DNA of 34,406 nt from an uncultured Oscillospiraceae bacterium. Its GTDB lineage: Bacteria > Bacillota > Clostridia > Oscillospirales > Oscillospiraceae. The position numbers were made by a program, and so were the translations under genes. Location of the stretch: contig CAJTWF010000032.1 in NCBI GenBank assembly GCA_910579965.1, forward strand, positions 1-34,406. Reading direction: 5' to 3'. Each line of letters opens with the position of its first letter. Position 1 is the first letter of the stretch. The notes below the pieces were generated by a model. It made no database searches and was not told the DNA's origin. It saw only the letters and a program-made list of their open reading frames with translations. This document shows positions 30,719-34,406 of the stretch, piece after piece.

Positions 30719-31522
30719 ATGAAAAAGTTTGTTACTGCGATTCTCGCCCTGGCCATGGTCCTGAGCCTGGCCGCCTGCGGTGAGAAGAAGGTCCAGCTGA
30801 AGATCCTGGACACCGAGTACGCCGTTGAGGACTACGCCATCGCCATTGCCAAGGAGAACACGGACCTGCTGGACGAGGTGAACGCGGCCCTGGCCGCCAT
30901 CACCGCCGACGGCACCGCCCAGAAGATCGTGGACAAGTACATCTCCGGTACGGCCCATGACCTCACCTTCCAGGCCGATGCCGAGGGCAAGCCGGAGCTG
31001 ATTATGGCCACCAACGCCTTCTTCCCCCCCTACGAGTTCTATGAGAACGACACGGTGGTGGGCATCGACGCGGAGATGGCCGCGGCCATCGCGGACCAGA
31101 TGGGCCGCAAGCTGACCATCGTGGACACCGAGTTCGGCTCCATCATCGGCGGCGTGCAGACCGGCAAGTACGACATGGGCATGGCCGGCATGACCGTCAC
31201 CCCGGACCGTCAGGCGTCTGTCAACTTCTCCGAGAGCTACGCCACCGGCGTGCAGGTGGTGATTCTCCGGGAGGACTCCCCCATCAAGACCCTGGAGGAC
31301 CTGCTCGATCCCAACGCCAGCTACAAGGCGGGCGTGCAGCAGGACACCACCGGCGACATCTACCTCTCCGACACGGCGGAGAACGGCGGCATCGGTGAGG
31401 ACCGGGTGGTCCGCTACAAGACCGGCAACGAGGCCGTCCAGGCCCTGCTCACCGGCAAGGTGGACTGCGTGGTCATTGACCAGGAGCCCGCCAAGGCCTA
31501 CGTGGAGACCAACAATAAATAA
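30719..31522 (+). CDS. Amino-acid ABC transporter substrate-binding lipoprotein, apparently circularly permuted
   Basis: A 267-residue lipoprotein (lipobox LSLAAC, Cys20) of the SBP_bac_3 family, serving the permease and ATPase downstream. The usual start of the family fold (LIMATNAFFPPYEFYENDTV) does not come right after the signal peptide but at residue 94, and runs through AGMTVTPDR and GVQQDTTGD to the end, EPAKAYVETNNK. The segment that normally closes such proteins (LKILDTEYAVEDYAIAIAKE, through ALAAITADGTAQKIVDKYI) instead occupies residues 27-75, joined by a linker of about 16 residues. The protein ends where that segment would normally begin. Start ATG 30719 with GGAAAGGAAG upstream. 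Ligand: probably a polar amino acid such as glutamine or histidine. Confidence 0.9.
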   Translation: MKKFVTAILALAMVLSLAACGEKKVQLKILDTEYAVEDYAIAIAKENTDLLDEVNAALAAITADGTAQKIVDKYISGTAHDLTFQADAEGKPELIMATNAFFPPYEFYENDTVVGIDAEMAAAIADQMGRKLTIVDTEFGSIIGGVQTGKYDMGMAGMTVTPDRQASVNFSESYATGVQVVILREDSPIKTLEDLLDPNASYKAGVQQDTTGDIYLSDTAENGGIGEDRVVRYKTGNEAVQALLTGKVDCVVIDQEPAKAYVETNNK

Positions 31523-31533
31523 CCCTGCATCAG

Positions 31534-31562
31534 GCCGGGGGCGGTCCGCCGCCCCCGGCTTT
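31534..31562 (+). terminator. Hairpin between binding-protein and permease genes
   Basis: A perfect 11-bp stem (31534-31544 with 31549-31559), loop TCCG, then TTT. It is probably a partial terminator or 3' stabiliser that keeps the binding protein more abundant than the permease and ATPase. Confidence 0.65.
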
Positions 31563-31599
31563 GACGATAGATCATATTTTTTGAGAGAGAGGACAGCAT

Positions 31600-32316
31600 A
31601 TGGCGGCGTTTCAAGACACCTTTTACCGCTGCTTCATTGAGGACAACCGCTGGCGGTATCTGACAAGGGGCTTGGGCAACACCCTGCTCATCACCTTTTT
31701 CGCTCTGCTCATCGGCGTGGCCCTGGGGGTGGTGGTGGCCATCGTCCGCACCAGCTGGGACAAGAACCGGGACGGCATGCGCCCCGGTCCGGGCCGCGTC
31801 CTGCTGGGGCTGGCCAACGGGGTGTGCAGGATCTATCTCACCGTGATCCGGGGCACCCCGGTGGTGGTGCAGCTGCTGCTGGGCGTGTTTGTCATCCTGG
31901 TGGCTCTGGGCAGCGACGTGGTCATTGCCTGCATTGTCTTCGGCGTCAACTCCGGGGCCTACGTGGCGGAGATCATCCGCTCCGGCATCATGTCCATCGA
32001 CAACGGCCAGTTTGAGGCCGGCCGGTCCCTGGGGTTCAACTACATACAGACCATGCGCTATATCATCATCCCCCAGGCGTTCAAGAACGTGCTGCCCGCC
32101 CTGGCCAATGAGTTCATTGTGCTGCTCAAGGAGACCTCCGTGGCGGGCTATGCCGGAGTGATTGACCTGACCAAGGGCGGCGAGATCATCCGCGGGCGGA
32201 CCTTTGAGGCGTTCATGCCCCTGATCGCGGTGGCGGCCGTCTACCTTGTCATGGTGGTGTTCTTCACCTGGCTGGTGGGCAGGCTGGAGAGGAGGCTGAG
32301 AAACAGTGAGCGGTAA
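31600..32316 (+). CDS. Polar amino-acid ABC transporter permease
   Basis: A 238-residue permease of the His/Glu/Gln family (HEQRo). About five membrane segments are seen, beginning TRGLGNTLLITFFALLIGVALG. The EAA-type loop that contacts the ATPase is SGIMSIDNGQFEAGRSLGFN (about residues 128-147), and FIVLLKETSVAGYAGVIDL follows. Start ATG 31600, with GAGAGAGG upstream. It overlaps the ATPase gene by 11 bases. It is one permease, so it should act as a homodimer. Confidence 0.93.
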   Translation: MAAFQDTFYRCFIEDNRWRYLTRGLGNTLLITFFALLIGVALGVVVAIVRTSWDKNRDGMRPGPGRVLLGLANGVCRIYLTVIRGTPVVVQLLLGVFVILVALGSDVVIACIVFGVNSGAYVAEIIRSGIMSIDNGQFEAGRSLGFNYIQTMRYIIIPQAFKNVLPALANEFIVLLKETSVAGYAGVIDLTKGGEIIRGRTFEAFMPLIAVAAVYLVMVVFFTWLVGRLERRLRNSER

Positions 32317-33055
32317 AAACGAGATCCTCATCCAGGTCCGGGACCTGCAAAAGCACTTTGGCAGCGGCTCCATCCACGCCCTGGACGGCGTATCCGCCGA
32401 CATCCGGCGGGGGGAGGTGGTGGTGGTCATCGGCCCCTCCGGGTCCGGCAAGTCCACCTTCCTGCGGTGCCTGAATCTGCTGGAGCGGCCCTCCAGCGGC
32501 TCCATCACCTTCGGCGGCGTGGACATCACGGATCCCCGGGTGAATATCGACGTCCACCGGCAGAAGATGGGCATGGTGTTCCAGCACTTCAACCTGTTTC
32601 CCCATATGACCATCCTGGAGAACATGACCCTGGCCCCGGTGAAGCTGCTGAAGAAGAGCCGGGAGGAGGCGGAGGCCAAGGCCCGCGCCCTGCTGGAGCG
32701 GGTGGGGCTGGGGGACCGGGCGGACGCCTATCCCAGCCAGCTCTCCGGCGGCCAGAAGCAGCGCATCGCCATTGTGCGGGCGCTGTGCATGGAGCCGGAG
32801 GTGATGCTCTTCGACGAGCCCACCTCGGCGCTGGACCCGGAGATGGTGGGCGAGGTGCTGGAGGTCATGAAGGATCTGGCCCGCGACGGCATGACCATGG
32901 TGGTGGTCACCCACGAGATGGGCTTTGCCCGGGAGGTGGGCAGCCGGGTGGTGTTCATGGACGGCGGCGTGATCGTGGAGGAGAACGCCCCGGCGGAGCT
33001 GTTCGCCAGCCCCAGGAGCGACCGGCTGAAAACCTTCCTGGCCAAGGTGCTGTAA
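32306..33055 (+). CDS. Polar amino-acid ABC transporter ATP-binding protein (GlnQ-like)
   Basis: A 249-residue ATPase with Walker A GPSGSGKST, Q-loop VFQHFNLFPHMT, signature LSGGQKQR, Walker B VMLFDEPTSALDPE, and H-loop VVVTHEMGFARE, all typical of GlnQ/HisP-type subunits. Start GTG at 32306, inside the last codons of the permease gene (stop 32314-32316), so the two are coupled. It completes a three-gene importer with the preceding binding protein and permease. Confidence 0.95.
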   Translation: MSGKNEILIQVRDLQKHFGSGSIHALDGVSADIRRGEVVVVIGPSGSGKSTFLRCLNLLERPSSGSITFGGVDITDPRVNIDVHRQKMGMVFQHFNLFPHMTILENMTLAPVKLLKKSREEAEAKARALLERVGLGDRADAYPSQLSGGQKQRIAIVRALCMEPEVMLFDEPTSALDPEMVGEVLEVMKDLARDGMTMVVVTHEMGFAREVGSRVVFMDGGVIVEENAPAELFASPRSDRLKTFLAKVL

Positions 33056-33108
33056 CCGCTCATTCCTGATCCTTGTGTACATAAAAAACGCGCTTGGGAG
33101 GTGTTTCT

Positions 33109-33591
33109 ATGAAAAAACTCCTGCTGGTGCTGCTGCTGGGCGCTTTTCTGCTGTCTGGATGCGGTTTGAAGGACAACAGCCCTTCCCTGCCCGCCGGGAC
33201 AAATCCGTCCGGCGGGAGCATATCAAATCCGGAACAGCCGGAGGCCCCGCTGGAAAATCTGGTTGGAGAATATGCGTATACGGCAGAAGGGGATGCCGGC
33301 AGACTGGTGATACAAAAAACAGACGGCGGATACGATATTTCCGACTATGAATCCGAATCCTCCTATCGCTTTTTAGCAGATTCCTCCAACATTGAAGCCA
33401 TCGAAAATGGCAGGATATACTTAAAATATCCTGAGCAGGTATTTTCTGATGGCGCCGCTGTATTTCGCTACTATATTCTGGAATACCGCACCGATGAAAT
33501 AACGGTATACTGCGCAGACGCCTCCTTTGAAGAGGCTCAATTCTTATACCGGGCCGGGAAGAACAGCGCCGGGACAAGCCGGGAGCCGTGA
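33109..33591 (+). CDS. Putative lipoprotein of unknown function
   Basis: A 160-residue protein with a classic lipoprotein signal (MKKLLLVLLLGAFLLSGCG, Cys18). A disordered, Pro/Ser/Gly-rich stretch (residues 20-50) follows, then a beta-rich domain (NLVGEYAYTAEG, later RYYILEYRTDEITVYCAD). No family recognised. The start ATG 33109 has TTGGGAGGTG upstream. Codon use is noticeably more AT-rich from about 33260 to 33545 than in the importer genes, which may mean horizontal origin. It follows the ATPase gene by 53 bases and may be co-transcribed. Its 3' end runs close to a repeat. Confidence 0.75.
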   Translation: MKKLLLVLLLGAFLLSGCGLKDNSPSLPAGTNPSGGSISNPEQPEAPLENLVGEYAYTAEGDAGRLVIQKTDGGYDISDYESESSYRFLADSSNIEAIENGRIYLKYPEQVFSDGAAVFRYYILEYRTDEITVYCADASFEEAQFLYRAGKNSAGTSREP

Positions 33592-33643
33592 CGGACGCGG
33601 CCCCGCAGCGAGGAAATTCATCTTCCGGGAAACACAGTATCCT

Positions 33644-33670
33644 GCAGGGGCGAGCAATGCTCGCCCCTGC
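33644..33670. repeat. GC-rich hairpin repeat (GGGCGRGC family), copy 3
   Basis: A perfect 12-bp stem (33644-33655 with 33659-33670) with loop AAT, extendable by one T-A pair. The flanks TTCCGGGAAA before and CTCCCGCAAGG after resemble those of the 22975 copy. It fills the gap between the lipoprotein gene and the promoter at 33738. Confidence 0.7.
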
Positions 33671-33737
33671 ACAGCTCCCGCAAGGATCCATCCGCCGCGG
33701 AAAAAATGGATTTCCCTGGTCCCGCAAAACCCCGAGA

Positions 33738-33766
33738 TTGACAAAATTCAACAGAGAGGATATAAT
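33738..33766 (+). promoter_or_regulatory. Perfect consensus promoter for a small transcript
   Basis: TTGACA at 33738-33743, a 17-bp spacer, and TATAAT at 33761-33766. Transcription should start near 33773, directly at a 5-bp hairpin (33774-33778 with 33783-33787). Confidence 0.85.
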
Positions 33767-33831
33767 AAAAACGCCCCCGGCTGGGGGCCGGAAGGGCAAT
33801 GCTGCAATTACGGTCGGCGGTTTGGCCACAT

Positions 33832-33845
33832 CCTCCGGAGGGAGG
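33832..33845 (+). promoter_or_regulatory. Sequestered ribosome binding site of the 25-codon ORF
   Basis: CCTCC (33832-33836) can pair with the ribosome site GGAGG (33841-33845) across a four-base loop. The ATG follows the site by eight bases. Translation should be limited unless this small stem opens. Confidence 0.55.
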
Positions 33846-33853
33846 TGAGGCTG

Positions 33854-33931
33854 ATGCGGATTACGTTCCATATCGGAGCCTATACGGTGACGATTGTCGT
33901 AAAACGTAGAAACCGCCACCCCGCACGGTGA
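33854..33931 (+). CDS. Small 25-residue peptide, possible antisense-regulated peptide
   Basis: The ORF MRITFHIGAYTVTIVVKRRN ends RHPAR. Residues 3-16 alternate in beta-strand fashion and are hydrophobic, and the tail is strongly basic. It has a strong but sequestered ribosome site and sits in a short transcript from a perfect promoter, ending in a hairpin that overlaps its last codons (33907-33940). I do not recognise the family. It is not like Fst, TxpA or BsrG toxins, which are longer and have a clear membrane helix. Similar short 'TFHIG..TVTI' peptides are faintly familiar from Clostridia, but I cannot name a source. Translation is not proven. Confidence 0.5.
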   Translation: MRITFHIGAYTVTIVVKRRNRHPAR

Positions 33932-33940
33932 CGGTTTCTA
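33907..33940. terminator. Hairpin shared by two convergent transcripts
   Basis: TAGAAACCG (33907-33915) pairs with CGGTTTCTA (33932-33940), with inner CACC/GGTG (33917-33920 with 33927-33930). It lies where the transcripts from 33738 and 34035 would meet, so it may end both. A competing hairpin, TTTCTAT with ATAGAAA (33935-33941 with 33946-33952), overlaps its right arm. Confidence 0.55.
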
Positions 33941-34000
33941 TAGACATAGAAATCTCTAGCTTTGCTGGGCTGAACCGCTGATTGGCAGCTTGCCCTTCCA
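33907..34000 (-). ncRNA. Candidate antisense RNA opposite the small peptide gene
   Basis: Inferred from the perfect minus-strand promoter at 34007-34035. A transcript from about 34000 would run left to the shared hairpin, about 95 bases, and be complementary to the 3' part of the peptide mRNA. The ends are estimates; no expression data exist here. Confidence 0.4.
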
Positions 34001-34006
34001 TTAATT

Positions 34007-34035
34007 ATTATAAGCCAATCAGAGCCCGCTGTCAA
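34007..34035 (-). promoter_or_regulatory. Perfect consensus promoter on the minus strand
   Basis: Minus strand TTGACA (34035-34030), a 17-bp spacer, and TATAAT (34012-34007). It faces the promoter at 33738. A 9-bp inverted repeat (CTGATTGGC 33978-33986, GCCAATCAG 34014-34022) overlaps it. On the plus strand a weaker match, TTGGCA-18-TATTAT (33982-34011), overlaps it and may serve mutS. Confidence 0.75.
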
Positions 34036-34068
34036 GGCGGCAGATACAAAAGAAAAGAGGAACGAGCC

Positions 34069-34406
34069 ATGCCGTCAGAGACCACCCCCATGATGCAGCA
34101 GTACCTCCAGATGAAGGAGCAGAACAAGGACGCCATCCTCTTCTTCCGCCTGGGAGACTTCTATGAGATGTTCAACGAGGACGCCCTGCTGGCCAGCCGG
34201 GAGCTGGATCTCACCCTGACCACCCGGGACAGGGGCAAGAGCGAGGAGGAGCGGACCCCCATGTGCGGCGTGCCCTACCACTCCTGCGACGGCTACATCT
34301 CCCGGCTCATCGCCAAGGGCTACAAGGTGGCCATCTGCGAGCAGACCGAGGACCCCGCCGCCGCCAAGGGGCTGGTGAAGCGGGACATCATCCGGGTGGT
34401 CACCCC
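34069..34406 (+). CDS. mutS: DNA mismatch repair protein MutS, 5' part
   Basis: The first 112 codons of mutS; the gene runs past the window end. The mismatch-recognition domain is clear: TPMMQQYLQMKEQNKDAILF followed by FRLGDFYEMF, which carries the conserved Phe-x-Glu (FYE) that wedges into mismatched DNA. GVPYHSCDGYISRLIAKGYK and VAICEQTEDP follow. MutS binds mismatches and recruits MutL. Start ATG 34069 with AGAGG upstream. The promoter is unclear: the best candidate overlaps the minus-strand consensus promoter at 34007-34035. Confidence 0.95.
   Translation, partial: MPSETTPMMQQYLQMKEQNKDAILFFRLGDFYEMFNEDALLASRELDLTLTTRDRGKSEEERTPMCGVPYHSCDGYISRLIAKGYKVAICEQTEDPAAAKGLVKRDIIRVVT

Noticed and set aside
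1..34406. CRISPR array, defence island, prophage or biosynthetic cluster
   Set aside because: No regularly spaced direct repeats, cas genes, restriction or abortive-infection genes, phage structural genes or large synthases were found on either strand.

Overview
The window is about 34.4 kb of GC-rich DNA. The repertoire suggests a spore-forming member of the Clostridia, probably an Oscillospiraceae relative of Flavonifractor or Pseudoflavonifractor. The evidence is the sporulation genes yqfC, yqfD and ylbJ, the SRP RNA next to dnaX, YtrA-type GntR and PadR regulators, strong AGGAGG-type ribosome sites, and consensus sigma-A promoters. The genus is an inference from memory; no search was run. 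It looks like ordinary chromosome: no phage, integrase, transposase or CRISPR array is visible. Small dispersed repeats and decayed gene fragments sit between the housekeeping blocks.

Layout. Positions 1-4628 (minus) hold yqfC-yqfD-phoH-GNAT-ybeY-alpha/beta hydrolase, a sporulation and RNA-maturation cluster. Positions 4779-8183 (plus) hold a self-regulated GntR gene with an ABC exporter, then a TraX-like membrane protein and a lipoprotein, followed by a YlbJ-like sporulation membrane protein (8259-9161). Positions 9192-11067 (minus) hold an HD phosphohydrolase and a histidine phosphatase-GNAT fusion, separated by a 163-bp element with terminal inverted repeats. Next come a small YtxH-like protein, tRNA-Ser(GGA) with its promoter and terminator, a 5' remnant of a P-loop gene, and a GH13 amylase-family enzyme. 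Positions 14022-21786 (minus) form a long cell-division and cell-wall run: zapA, U32 peptidase, dut, maf, mreC, mreD, a decayed XRE regulator, and a PBP2-type transpeptidase. Positions 22029-22926 (plus) are a PadR/DUF1700 pair. Positions 23046-24976 (minus) are SRP RNA and dnaX, then mtaB and a GNAT gene upstream. From 27041 (plus) come a cysteine desulfurase, a MATE transporter, an RlmA-type methyltransferase, a polar amino-acid ABC importer, a lipoprotein, a small promoter-dense locus, and the start of mutS, cut by the window end.

Two observations stand out. First, the substrate-binding protein at 30719-31522 appears circularly permuted: the segment that normally closes this family lies between the signal peptide and the usual start of the domain, and the protein stops where that segment would normally begin. 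Second, 33738-34035 has two convergent promoters, each with perfect consensus hexamers and 17-bp spacing. They flank a 25-codon ORF with a sequestered ribosome site, a 5'-end hairpin and a shared hairpin between the two transcripts. This is the architecture of a type I toxin-antitoxin or other antisense-regulated peptide locus, although the peptide matches no toxin family I know.

Three families of small dispersed repeats recur in the intergenic spaces. One supplies the last five codons and the stop of the HD gene, and a related end forms the stop codon of the hydrolase gene.
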